From Gammaproteobacteria bacterium (GTDB taxonomy: Bacteria; Pseudomonadota; Gammaproteobacteria; Pseudomonadales; Azotimanducaceae), in assembly GCA_026707735.1 (NCBI GenBank), contig JAPOWH010000015.1, forward strand, positions 1 through 64,000: 64,000 bases of DNA, written 5' to 3'. The position numbers and the translations under genes were made by a program. Shown piece by piece: positions 8,554 through 17,695 of this stretch; positions within the stretch are counted from its first letter, which is position 1, and every line of letters begins with the position of its first letter. The notes under the pieces are model-generated. The model was not told the origin of the DNA. It did not search any database and was given only the letters and a program-made list of their open reading frames with translations.

Positions 8554-10587
8554 CTATTCGTCAGATGCTTCGTCGCTCTTCTTCGTGCCAGAAGACTTGG
8601 TCGACTTGGCTTTAGATGGTTTGCTCGCCGAACTCGACTGCGTCGAATCATCAGAAGAATTAGTCTCCTCTTGAGACTCCGCTTGTACATCAGCCTGAGC
8701 TACCGTTGAGGGTTCAGAGTTCTCTGAACTCTCGTCGGAGGATTCCACATCGTCTTCGCTAGTGGATTCCATTTGGGTTTCTTCGCTTTCCTCAATAGCG
8801 TCTCCAGCAATCGCTTCAACATCCTCGGAAGCCGATGCCTCTACAACCGTCTCCTCCGGAGCTTCCCCTGCAGCGGGTTCGGACACATCGTCGACGTCTT
8901 CGGAAGCACTGCCTCGCTTCTTCATTTGAGAGCGAATCAATTCACCAAAGGTGGTTGTCTTGGACTCTTCCGCGGTCTGTCGTTGGTATTCACGATGCGC
9001 TTCCGCTTCAGAATCCTGATCGCTCTGCTTGATGGACAGCCAGACTACCCGGTTTCGCAGGTCAACGTTGATGATCTTGGCACGAATGGACTCGCCAACC
9101 TTTAATTCTTGACGTACGTCCTCAATTCTGTCCTGAGATATCTCGGCCGCCTTGATCATTCCTTGAACTTCTGGCGCAAGCTGAATGGTTGCATCCTTGG
9201 CGTCCACTTCTTTTACCTCACCAGTAACGATTGTGCCCTTCGGATTAGCTTTGGTGTAATCGCCGAATACATCGGAATCCAACTGCTTTATCCCAAGCCC
9301 TATGCGCTCTCGATCAACATCGATTGCAAGCACGACGGCATCCACTTGCTCACCCTTGCTGAAGCGTCGGACTACAACATCTCCAGGTTCCGTCCACGAC
9401 ATATCGGAGAGGTGTACAAGTCCGTCGACATGGCCTTCCAATCCTACGAATATTCCGAAGTCGGTGATGGACTTGATAGTTCCGGATACCTTGTCTCCAA
9501 CCGAATGAATGCGATCAAATGCCTCCCAAGGATTCTCTCGACACTGCTTGATACCCAACGACACTCGACGCCGGTCCTCGTCGATGTCAAGGATCATGAC
9601 TTCGATGGTGTCGCCCGTGGTAACCACTTTCGAGGGAATTACGTTTCTGCTAGTCCAATCCATCTCGGAGACGTGCACAAGGCCTTCAACGCCTTCCTCG
9701 ATTTCAGCGAAACACCCATAGTCCTGGATGTTGGTGACTGTGGCATAGACCTTCGTTCCCTTGGGATAGCGTCGCGTGATATCTACCCAGGGATCGTCTC
9801 CCAACTGCTTAACACCTAGCGAAACTCGATTGCGCTCAGAATCGAACGAGAGTACCTTTACGGTTATTTCCTGTCCAACAGTAACTACCTCGCTCGGGTG
9901 TCGGACGCGCTTCCACGCCATGTCGGTTACATGCAGCAGCCCGTCGATGCCGCCTAGGTCTACAAAGGCTCCATATTCGGTTAGATTCTTGACAACACCT
10001 TGCTTGACCTGGCCTTCGCCTAGAGAATTCAGTAACGCCTCTCGTTCTTCGCTGTTTTCCAACTCGAGAACTGCTCTACGAGAAACAACGACATTGTTTC
10101 GACGCTGATCCAGTTTGATGACTTGAAACTCTAGCTCCTGCCCTTCAAGGTCGACGGCGTCTCTAACGGGACGCGTATCGACCAGCGATCCAGGCAGGAA
10201 CGCTCTTATGTCATCAATAGCTACTGTAAATCCGCCCTTTACCTTTCCGTTGAGTATTCCCTTTACCGGCTCTTTCTTTTCGAAGGACTCTTCAAGGGCA
10301 TCCCAAGTCTCTGCACGCTTGGCTTTTTCCCGGGACAGACGGGTTTCCCCGAAGCCATCGTCTACGACTTCCATGGCAACCTTCACCTGATCGCCAATGT
10401 CAAGCTCGAAATCACCATTTGCGTCGAGAAATTGCTCTCTCGGGATCACGCCTTCGGACTTCAAGCCCACGTGCATCGTGACGAATTCTGCATCAATGTC
10501 GACCACGGTACCCACGACAATGGATCCCGGTGTCATTTCTACTGTTTGAACACTTTGCTCAAACAGCGACTCAAACGACTCTGCCAT
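8554..10587 (-). CDS. rpsA: 30S ribosomal protein S1 with long acidic C-terminal tail
   Basis: 677 residues. Six S1/OB repeats (roughly 20-90, 105-170, 190-260, 275-345, 362-432, 450-515) bind mRNA and dock it on the 30S subunit; repeat signatures such as [33 protein letters not shown] and [15 protein letters not shown] are clear. E. coli S1 has 557 residues; the extra 120 or so at the end are a Ser/Glu/Asp-rich low-complexity tail that turns basic at the end ([16 protein letters not shown]). GGGAG precedes the ATG. Normally cmk is immediately upstream; here an island of two plus-strand genes separates them, so rpsA needs its own promoter. Confidence 0.95.
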   Translation of the reverse strand: MAESFESLFEQSVQTVEMTPGSIVVGTVVDIDAEFVTMHVGLKSEGVIPREQFLDANGDFELDIGDQVKVAMEVVDDGFGETRLSREKAKRAETWDALEESFEKKEPVKGILNGKVKGGFTVAIDDIRAFLPGSLVDTRPVRDAVDLEGQELEFQVIKLDQRRNNVVVSRRAVLELENSEEREALLNSLGEGQVKQGVVKNLTEYGAFVDLGGIDGLLHVTDMAWKRVRHPSEVVTVGQEITVKVLSFDSERNRVSLGVKQLGDDPWVDITRRYPKGTKVYATVTNIQDYGCFAEIEEGVEGLVHVSEMDWTSRNVIPSKVVTTGDTIEVMILDIDEDRRRVSLGIKQCRENPWEAFDRIHSVGDKVSGTIKSITDFGIFVGLEGHVDGLVHLSDMSWTEPGDVVVRRFSKGEQVDAVVLAIDVDRERIGLGIKQLDSDVFGDYTKANPKGTIVTGEVKEVDAKDATIQLAPEVQGMIKAAEISQDRIEDVRQELKVGESIRAKIINVDLRNRVVWLSIKQSDQDSEAEAHREYQRQTAEESKTTTFGELIRSQMKKRGSASEDVDDVSEPAAGEAPEETVVEASASEDVEAIAGDAIEESEETQMESTSEDDVESSDESSENSEPSTVAQADVQAESQEETNSSDDSTQSSSASKPSKAKSTKSSGTKKSDEASDE

Positions 10588-10937
10588 ATACTCCCATGAC
10601 GGTATTTACCAGTTAGTTCCTTCTAGCACTCACCCACGGCATAGCAATCCGCAATATCCAAAACAACTGGACACGCACTCACCATGGGTGGCCCGCTATC
10701 GTGCAATACGATATCAACTCTTCCAATATGAATCAGAATTGAGCGGGCATGCGCAAAAGGGTTGCATATTCTACACGCTGGTTAGTAATCCGGCGTTGTT
10801 TTTTGCCGTTTTTGATTAATTTTGCAGCCATAATGCACGGAGCTCGAGCTCAAATAGTGACACTGCACCATTCTGACCAACTCTGTTGGTTACACAGTGC
10901 TAAATAGCTTGAAGTATCAAGGTTTTCACGATATTCC
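10588..10937. other. divergent intergenic region of rpsA and the ankyrin gene
   Basis: 350 bases without a gene, holding the rpsA leader and both divergent promoters. On the minus strand a TAGAAT hexamer (about 10770) could be the rpsA -10. A short CGGC/GCCG hairpin with T-runs lies near 10791-10813. Towards the ankyrin gene a nested inverted repeat (CACTG...CCAAC TCT GTTGG...CAGTG, 10861-10899) is visible. No open frame of interest. Confidence 0.4.
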
Positions 10938-12056
10938 ATGGCATCCAAGGAAGTAACCCTTACTGGCAAGACAAGTGATTTCTTGAAGATTGGGGTCGCG
11001 GCGGCAGGGCGCGGCGACCTGCAGTCAGTTAAGCAGATTCTGAGCTTGCGTCCAAGTTGGATTCATCAAATTGGCTCGCATGGACGAACAATGCTGTGGG
11101 AAGCCGCTTATCGAGGGCGGACAGAAATGGTCGAGTTCCTATCCCAGCGTGGTGCAGACATTAATGTATGCGCCTGCCATTTCACTCCACTACTTGTCGA
11201 CATTTCAGCGTACTGCGCAGCAAAATTCAAAAAGAGAGAGCCCACCGCTTGCCTATTGCTGAAACTCGGTGCCGAATTGGATTTTTTCACACACGTCTAC
11301 TTGGGAAACTATTCTCAAGTAGAGGAAATGCTCGCGGCTGATGCAAGGCTGGCGAAACAAGAGAATCCACAAAACGACCGCAATGTATCCGCCACCGCGC
11401 TTCACTACGCTGTGAGCACTGGCCGCAGAGAGATTTTGGAATTGCTGCTGTCCAAAGGCGCAGACCCGAAACCGTATTCCTATTGGCTAATTCGATTTGC
11501 TATCTGGCGTGAGAACTCTGCCATTCTTGCCATGCTCTTCGACGCAGGAGCGGAACGCGATGTTGCCGCAGTCCCTCGATCGGGCGTAACAAATCCAGAA
11601 ATTAGTGCAATCCTTAACAAGTACGGTATTCCCTATCAACCAAACCTTCCAGAAGGCGGCTGGCCTCCCTTGGTGTATGCGGCTCGAGGCGACCGAGGTG
11701 GCAACTTGAATGTTATTAAGCAGCTTCTTGAGCAAGGGGCTGATGTGAATTGTTGCAACTACAAAGACCAAACTGCATTGCACTGTGCTGCTAAAGCCGG
11801 ATTTGTTGATATTGTGGAATTGTTGTTGAGTCACGGCGCTTCTGTCGATAGGCAAGACCGGGACGGCAACACGCCGCTCATGGCCGCTGTACAATCGAAC
11901 ATCAAGAGTCGAGAGCGTCTACAGGAGGTGGTCTCCCAACTACTCGATGCAGGAGCAAACGCCAACCGGGAAAATGACAAAGGACAAAGCCCAAAGTCTG
12001 TTGCAGCGCGTAAACGGGATAAGCCAACGTGGATGGCACTGTTGCAAACAATGTAA
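10938..12056 (+). CDS. ankyrin-repeat protein
   Basis: 372 residues, no signal peptide or membrane helix, so probably cytoplasmic. At least seven ankyrin-like repeats run along the whole length, clearest at GRTMLWEAAYRGRTEMVEFL, SATALHYAVSTGRREILELL, DQTALHCAAKAGFVDIVELL and DGNTPLMAAVQ. Such repeats bind protein partners; no enzymatic domain is attached. It lies on the opposite strand between rpsA and cmk, two genes that are normally adjacent, so it is a later insertion. An EF-hand protein follows on the same strand after 86 bases. Confidence 0.85.
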   Translation: MASKEVTLTGKTSDFLKIGVAAAGRGDLQSVKQILSLRPSWIHQIGSHGRTMLWEAAYRGRTEMVEFLSQRGADINVCACHFTPLLVDISAYCAAKFKKREPTACLLLKLGAELDFFTHVYLGNYSQVEEMLAADARLAKQENPQNDRNVSATALHYAVSTGRREILELLLSKGADPKPYSYWLIRFAIWRENSAILAMLFDAGAERDVAAVPRSGVTNPEISAILNKYGIPYQPNLPEGGWPPLVYAARGDRGGNLNVIKQLLEQGADVNCCNYKDQTALHCAAKAGFVDIVELLLSHGASVDRQDRDGNTPLMAAVQSNIKSRERLQEVVSQLLDAGANANRENDKGQSPKSVAARKRDKPTWMALLQTM

Positions 12057-12142
12057 CCAATCGACAGTTGTCTGCATCTGTGGATAGGTATCTTGCATAG
12101 CATTGCCGCAATTCGTTCGGTATTCGATTTGAGGAACAAACC

Positions 12143-12778
12143 ATGAAAAAACTACGATCTCTGACTTCCGTTTTTGCGGCATTTGCCATCGCATGGGGAT
12201 TTGCTCTAAACGCAAATGAGTCCAACGAGGAAGCGGTCGTCGTCGACCTCGAAACAACGGCTGTTGCTGTAGACGAGAGCGAAAATACAAAAGAATCGAT
12301 TGCAGCTTCGAAAGCGCTTGAACTAGGCAAAGCATTTGGAGAGCTCGCGACAACACTCGCAGGTTTCGCGCTGGAGACATCCGATTCGATCCTTGATCAA
12401 GCGATCGAAGAACAGGTCGATGCCCAGTGGTCAGCCAAGATTGTCAAGTACGATGCCGACAATGACAATGCGCTTACTCTGGAAGAGATGCAGAGCATTC
12501 CCCCCGAGGAAAGCGAAGAGGAGGAATTCAAATCTCTGTCCCTCCACGAGCAGCAAGAGCTGGTTAAGAGTCGGTTCGCGGAAATGGACATCAATGCGGA
12601 CGGAAAGGTAACTGTTGAAGAAGTCAAGGAACTAATGCAGTCTGCCCGACAAGAAATGAAGGATGCGTTTGACGCGGTTGATCTGACGCCGTTGGGCAGC
12701 GATCAGAAATTGGTCAATGGTTCAGCCACAGGTGAGTCTTCGAACGAATCCGATAGCGAGGACCTAAACGCAGACTAG
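12143..12778 (+). CDS. exported EF-hand calcium-binding protein
   Basis: 211 residues. MKKLRSLTSVFAAFAIAWGF is a typical signal peptide, cleaved near ALNANES, so the protein is periplasmic or secreted. Two EF-hand loops are complete: residues 104-115 (DADNDNALTLEE) and 149-160 (DINADGKVTVEE), both with Asp/Asn at the calcium-ligating positions and a final Glu. The rest is acidic and predicted disordered. GAGGAA lies seven bases before the ATG. The function is unknown; a calcium buffer or sensor in the envelope is an inference. It shares the island with the ankyrin gene. Confidence 0.8.
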   Translation: MKKLRSLTSVFAAFAIAWGFALNANESNEEAVVVDLETTAVAVDESENTKESIAASKALELGKAFGELATTLAGFALETSDSILDQAIEEQVDAQWSAKIVKYDADNDNALTLEEMQSIPPEESEEEEFKSLSLHEQQELVKSRFAEMDINADGKVTVEEVKELMQSARQEMKDAFDAVDLTPLGSDQKLVNGSATGESSNESDSEDLNAD

Positions 12779-13600
12779 CAGTAGGCTATCGAGCCAAAGT
12801 CGCTCTGTGGTCAAGAGATTGAAATTCAAAATTAAGTGGTCCTTCCAATGGCTTCTATGAGAGCATCGCATCCTCTCGAACGATGGAGAATCCACTCCAT
12901 CCAGAGAGAGGAGAGACTCCCCTCGGTCCTTTATTAATGCGGAACTCATGGTCGCCGGGCTCGTCGGCGCCTCCACAATATCCCTTTGCCAATGAATTTA
13001 TGTGGTGAATAGGCAGGGGCGCCATTGCTCCAGACACCTTCATCGCGTTCGCAATTTCGTAGATCGTACATCCCGAATGTACGTGTACTACCCAGAGATC
13101 GAATCCCGTCCAAGAATCCACTCGACTATCTCGACTGCCAAAGTCCTCTCGTCCAGCTGGGTTACGAGGAGTTGGCCAGCGGCTTCGGTCTATGTAGCTC
13201 TCTTCGCATGTCGTCGACACTTCTTGAATACCCTTCACTTATAAACGTCTTGCTCAATGAATAGATCAACGTCTCTGCTGTGTCGATGATGCCACCGCGC
13301 GGCAGGAACCGTTCCCCCGTCTATTTCACACCGGTTCCGGTCCCAATACTGATCAAGTATTTGCACGCCTAATTCAAGGATTTTGTCTTGACGCTTTGGA
13401 AATCGCAGTCGCCTGCCCTAGGGTGGCATCACTCCCTCCACATTTTCCAAACAGCATCGTAGTGTTAGCCCGTATAGTAGCTTGAATTTCTAGAGTTCTA
13501 GTAAACCAAGCACTTGCGAACCAATAGACCTTATTTTCGTTCCGAATGACACCGATCTTCCGCTGCTACGTGCGCCAATCCATCATTGGTGTACTCCCAA
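12779..13600. other. 822-base stretch without a convincing gene
   Basis: This lies between the EF-hand gene and the 3' end of cmk. The longest frame is minus 12855-13238 (127 codons, containing HVHSGCTIYEIANAMKVSG); it has no recognised family, no clear ribosome-binding site and overlaps plus-strand frames of 79-80 codons. It may be a decayed gene. No tRNA, repeat array or insertion-sequence ends were seen. Confidence 0.4.
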
Positions 13601-14374
13601 TTAAACAATCATTTTTCGTTGTCTAGCAAGATCCATAACACGAGCTACCGTATCGTCCACCGATAGTTCGGAACTGTCTATGCGAACCGCATCTGGCGCA
13701 GGTTTGGCGGGTGCGACTTCACGCAGACTGTCGCGTTCGTCTCGCTCCTGCAGACTTTGCAGGACATGTCGAAAACTTGCCTCAGTCTCCGCGGCTCCCA
13801 GCTGTGCCATGCGTCGACGAGCCCTGGTCTCGGGAGAGGCTTCCAAGAAAATCTTCAATTGAGCATCGGGGAAAATTACCGTACCCATGTCACGACCGTC
13901 CGCCACCAGACCGGGCATGACTCGCTGCTCACGCTGTTTGGGAACCAGCACGTTTCTGATACGGCGCGAAGCTGCTACACGTGCAGCAAGCCGAGAGATT
14001 TCGTTTCCTCGTACGGTATTGGTCACGTCGTCGCCTTTCCATTGCACAGTCTTCCTATGCAGTGAGTCTGACAGAATCATTACTCCATCTCGAAGTGGAC
14101 GACCAAGCTCATCGAGACTGGCTTGAACGCCACGGTCGGAGTAGTCAATCCGTACCCGTTGGGTGACTAAGTGCTCAATTCCCTCTTCGTCGTTGAGGTT
14201 CATCCCAAAATGGTCAACGAGAAACGCAACTATTCGGTAAAGAAGTCCGCTGTCCAGCAAGTTCCAGCCTAGTTTCAAGGAAATTGCATTCGCAACCGTA
14301 CCTTTGCCCGATGCCGACAATCCATCGATTGTTATGACGGGAACGTTAGATGACACCGTTCGTGGCCAATCCAA
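13601..14374 (-). CDS. cmk: cytidylate kinase
   Basis: Phosphorylates CMP and dCMP with ATP. The P-loop ITIDGLSASGKGT (residues 15-27), LLDSGLLYRIVAF, the (D)GRDMGTVIFPDA motif and the lid ETRARRRMAQLG are all present. The first possible start is TTG 14374; GTG 14356 would give 251 residues and an N-terminus closer to the family (SSNVPVITIDG). Neither has a clear Shine-Dalgarno sequence. It follows hisC after only 22 bases; the tyrA and aroA genes usual at this point are missing. Confidence 0.93.
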   Translation of the reverse strand: MDWPRTVSSNVPVITIDGLSASGKGTVANAISLKLGWNLLDSGLLYRIVAFLVDHFGMNLNDEEGIEHLVTQRVRIDYSDRGVQASLDELGRPLRDGVMILSDSLHRKTVQWKGDDVTNTVRGNEISRLAARVAASRRIRNVLVPKQREQRVMPGLVADGRDMGTVIFPDAQLKIFLEASPETRARRRMAQLGAAETEASFRHVLQSLQERDERDSLREVAPAKPAPDAVRIDSSELSVDDTVARVMDLARQRKMIV

Positions 14375-14396
14375 AAGCTAACAATTCAGTCTGCGT

Positions 14397-15482
14397 TCAG
14401 TGAATGGATTCCAGTGCCTCGATAAATCGCGCATTTTCCGCATGCGTTCCAATGGTCACGCGAAGATGGTTGGGCATGTCGTAGCTCGCGATGGGCCGAA
14501 CAATAACTCCCAACCTAAGCAACCTGTCATAGGTTGAAGTAGCGTCTTCGCCACAGTCGAACGTTATGAAATTCGCGACTGAAGGGATGAACTGGTAGCC
14601 CAGCTCACGCAAGGAAGTCTCCAGATAGCTCATTCCTGCAGAGTTCATTTGCACGCTCTCGGTCAAGTAGTCAGTATCTTGAATCGCCGCTTCGGCTGCC
14701 GCCAAAGCCATGCTATTCACGTTGAATGGTTGCCTAATTCGGTTTAGTAGGTCTGCAAAGTAGCTTGACGAAACGCAATAACCCACTCTCAGAGAAGCCA
14801 ACCCGTATGCCTTCGAAAAAGTACGGGTTGCAATGACATTGGGGTACTCCTTGGCAAGATCAACACCATTTGGATAGTCATCTTCGGACACATATTCGAA
14901 GTAGGCTTCATCTATAACAACCCAAACGTTGGACGGTACTTCGTCCAAGAGCGTGCGTATCTCCAAATCGGTGAAGTACGTCCCAGTTGGATTGTTCGGA
15001 TTTGCAAGATAGATGATTCGAGTTTCTCCATCCACGACTTCTGCAATCTTGGACAAATCGTCTCTCCATTCAATAGACGGAACGACGACCATCTGCCCAT
15101 GGGCACCGGCAATTGCCAAAGGGTAAACAACGAAACAATGCTCGCCCACGATCCCCTTGGTGCCAGGCGACAATGCTACGCGCGCCGCTAGCTCCAGCAC
15201 ATCGTTCGAACCATTTCCCAACGTAATTTGATCGGTTGAAACATCTAATTGCTGAGCGAGCAATCGCTTAAGACGAAAACCAGCTGCATCTGGGTAGCGC
15301 GAAATGGATTCAATTGACTCTTGAAGAGCTACACGAACGGTAGAGCTGGGTCCACGGGGATTCTCGTTGCTTGCCAATTTGATGGAGTCGACGATTCCAA
15401 GCTCCCGTTCCAACTCCTCCATTGCCTTGCCGGGCGTATATGGTGAGAGGCCCAAAACACGCTCATTCACCGTTGCAGTCAT
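14397..15482 (-). CDS. hisC: histidinol-phosphate aminotransferase
   Basis: 361-residue PLP-dependent class I/II aminotransferase. The PLP lysine lies in TRTFSKAYGLASLRVGY; ANPNNPTGTYF and VIDEAYFEY are the cofactor-binding motifs. In operons of this type (gyrA-serC-pheA-hisC) the enzyme is the HisC2 form that can also transaminate phenylpyruvate or 4-hydroxyphenylpyruvate, so it may complete phenylalanine synthesis. Its start overlaps the pheA stop by four bases (ATGA). Confidence 0.93.
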   Translation of the reverse strand: MTATVNERVLGLSPYTPGKAMEELERELGIVDSIKLASNENPRGPSSTVRVALQESIESISRYPDAAGFRLKRLLAQQLDVSTDQITLGNGSNDVLELAARVALSPGTKGIVGEHCFVVYPLAIAGAHGQMVVVPSIEWRDDLSKIAEVVDGETRIIYLANPNNPTGTYFTDLEIRTLLDEVPSNVWVVIDEAYFEYVSEDDYPNGVDLAKEYPNVIATRTFSKAYGLASLRVGYCVSSSYFADLLNRIRQPFNVNSMALAAAEAAIQDTDYLTESVQMNSAGMSYLETSLRELGYQFIPSVANFITFDCGEDATSTYDRLLRLGVIVRPIASYDMPNHLRVTIGTHAENARFIEALESIH

Positions 15483-16573
15483 GTCTTCATAGCCTTTGGA
15501 TAGGAACCAAGAGATCTCACATCAATGGCGACATCCCTGATTTCCTGAAGCACTGTTTGTATGACATCTAACGTTTCGTGGCCATCAAAGTCGATGAAAA
15601 ATACATATGACCAAGTGCTTCTACTGGAAGGCCGAGTTTCGATCCTTGACAAATTGATTTCATGCTTTTGAAACGGTCCCAGCACTTTGAACAGTGCGCC
15701 CGGCTGATCGCTGGCCATTACTAGGATTGACGTCTTGTCGTTGCCGCTTGCACCAACGTCTTGCATTCCCAACACCAAGAATCTCGTAGTGTTGCCACTC
15801 TCGTCCTCTATATTGCGGTGCAATACTTTGAGGTTGTACTGTTCTGCAGCAAGAATCCCGGCTATTGCGGCTGAGTCGCGTCGTCCCGAAGCCAGTCGCG
15901 CGGCTTCGGCGTTGCTGGCTACAGCAATGCGCTCCACGTCCCGATAGTTCCCATCCAACCATTTACGACACTGTGCAAGAGATTGCTCGTGTGAAAAGAT
16001 TTTCTTCAATGACTTCGGCTTGGCGTCTCTTCTCAAAATCAACGCGTGGTGAATTGGCAGCTCAACTTCAGCACAGATCTTCACTTCGTTTTCAATGAGG
16101 CAATCTAGCGTGTGATTGACCATGCCTTCGGTGCTGTTTTCTACTGGAACAACACCGTAGTGACAGTTTCCAGAAGCGACTTCGCGAAATATTTCGTCGA
16201 TGGACGAATAAGACTTTGTTACCGCAAAGTGCCCAAATTGCTTTACAGCTGCCGACTCCGTATACGTGCCACGTGGTCCCAAATATCCGATCGTAAGGGG
16301 TTGCTCGAGGGAGAGGCAGCAGGAAATAATCTCGCTAAACAACTGCTCGATCTGCTCATTTGTCAAGGGACCCTTATTTACTTCCCGCAATCGCGTCAAC
16401 AATTGCGACTCTCGATCAGGTCTATAGAACGCAGGCGGTCCATGCTCTGCAGATTCCAGTTTCGCGCTGGCGATCTCTGTCGCACAAGTCGCTCTTTCGT
16501 TTAGCAACCCAAGAATCTGGTCGTCGATCTCGTCGATTCGCGAACGCAGGTCGCCCAACTTCTCCTCACTCAC
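15479..16573 (-). CDS. pheA: bifunctional chorismate mutase/prephenate dehydratase
   Basis: 364 residues in three parts: an AroQ chorismate mutase helical domain (about 1-90, LGDLRSRIDEIDDQILGLLN), a prephenate dehydratase (about 95-270, TIGYLGPRGTYTESAA, the ENSTEG motif and NTTRFLVLG with the catalytic Thr), and a C-terminal ACT domain (about 280-360) with ETRPSS, the variant of the ESRP phenylalanine-sensing motif. It converts chorismate to phenylpyruvate and should be feedback-inhibited by phenylalanine. It is two bases downstream of serC. Confidence 0.95.
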   Translation of the reverse strand: MSEEKLGDLRSRIDEIDDQILGLLNERATCATEIASAKLESAEHGPPAFYRPDRESQLLTRLREVNKGPLTNEQIEQLFSEIISCCLSLEQPLTIGYLGPRGTYTESAAVKQFGHFAVTKSYSSIDEIFREVASGNCHYGVVPVENSTEGMVNHTLDCLIENEVKICAEVELPIHHALILRRDAKPKSLKKIFSHEQSLAQCRKWLDGNYRDVERIAVASNAEAARLASGRRDSAAIAGILAAEQYNLKVLHRNIEDESGNTTRFLVLGMQDVGASGNDKTSILVMASDQPGALFKVLGPFQKHEINLSRIETRPSSRSTWSYVFFIDFDGHETLDVIQTVLQEIRDVAIDVRSLGSYPKAMKT

Positions 16574-16575
16574 GG

Positions 16576-17646
16576 CTATGCAATCTCTCTCTCAAATGTT
16601 TCCATGAAATCAACCAAGGCATCGACCGCCTCAATAGTCACTCCGTTGTAGAGACTCACTCTGAATCCCCCTACTTTTCGATGCCCCTTTATGTTGACTA
16701 TGTTTGCTTCAGCGGCTTTTGTTAGAAACTTGTCTGTTAGAGACTCGTCCCTAATAGAAAACGTAACGTTAACTTTGGACCGAAAAGCGGGTTCGACGGT
16801 TGAAAAGTACAGACTGCTATCGTTGATTACTCTGTAAATTTTCCTTGACTTTTCCTCACACCGTCGCTGCATTTCAGCAACCCCACCTTCGTAAAGCAAC
16901 CAATCGAATACAAGACCAGAAACGTACCACGCAAACGTATTTGGGGTGTTGTACATTGAATCGTTCTCAGCGTGGATACGGTAGTTCAAGTACAAGGGTT
17001 CGCCCTGCCTAGGCTCTCGACAAAGATCCTTCCGAACAATTACGATTGAAACGCCTGAAGGGCCCATGTTCTTTTGCGTCCCGGCATACACCAACCCAAA
17101 CTTGTCTATGTCTAAGTGTCTAGTCAGAATATCGGATGTCATGTCGGCAACAAGTGTTACTCCATCATCTAACGGATAATCGGGAATCTGAACCCCGCTA
17201 ATTGTCTCGTTGGAGGTTATGTGAAGGTACTGCGAGTTTGAACTTCTATCCCAAGTGCTAGCATCCGGAACGGAATCTGTGGACGATGCCACCACGTGGA
17301 CGTTGCGCAGGTAGCTGGCTTCACTGATTGCCTTTTGCGACCACAATCCAGTATCCAAGTATTCGACGGTTTCTCCCTGCACTGACAAGTTCAGAGGTAC
17401 CATCGCAAATTGCAGCGTCGCTCCTCCTTGCAGGAACAGCACCAAGTAGTCTTCGCTGACATTCAAGAGTCTTCTCAGCGAGGCCTCGGCGCGCTGTGCA
17501 ATGTCCATGAACGCCGGCGAACGGTGGCTGATTTCCACAACGGATGTACCTGAACCTTGATAGTCCAGCAAATCACGCTGGACTTCAAGCATTACAGGCT
17601 CCGGGAGCGTAGCAGGGCCAGCCGAAAAGTTAAACGCTCGTGACAT
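16576..17646 (-). CDS. serC: phosphoserine aminotransferase
   Basis: 356 residues. MSRAFNFSAGPATLPEPVM is the classical SerC N-terminus. The PLP lysine lies in AGTQKNMGPSGVSIVIV. It transaminates 3-phosphohydroxypyruvate in serine synthesis (and 3-hydroxy-4-phosphohydroxythreonine in pyridoxal phosphate synthesis). It is cotranscribed with gyrA upstream (49-base gap) and pheA downstream. Confidence 0.95.
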   Translation of the reverse strand: MSRAFNFSAGPATLPEPVMLEVQRDLLDYQGSGTSVVEISHRSPAFMDIAQRAEASLRRLLNVSEDYLVLFLQGGATLQFAMVPLNLSVQGETVEYLDTGLWSQKAISEASYLRNVHVVASSTDSVPDASTWDRSSNSQYLHITSNETISGVQIPDYPLDDGVTLVADMTSDILTRHLDIDKFGLVYAGTQKNMGPSGVSIVIVRKDLCREPRQGEPLYLNYRIHAENDSMYNTPNTFAWYVSGLVFDWLLYEGGVAEMQRRCEEKSRKIYRVINDSSLYFSTVEPAFRSKVNVTFSIRDESLTDKFLTKAAEANIVNIKGHRKVGGFRVSLYNGVTIEAVDALVDFMETFEREIA

Positions 17647-17695
17647 CAGGACAATCCATCAGGAGGAAATGGAATCGGCGAATCCGCCAATGTCG

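Noticed and set aside
9109-9819. 236-codon plus-strand frame inside rpsA
   Set aside because: Shadow of the S1 repeats in the opposite strand; the periodic sequence explains it.
10791-10816. CGGC/GCCG hairpin with T-run as terminator
   Set aside because: Only four base pairs, and no gene on that strand upstream to terminate.
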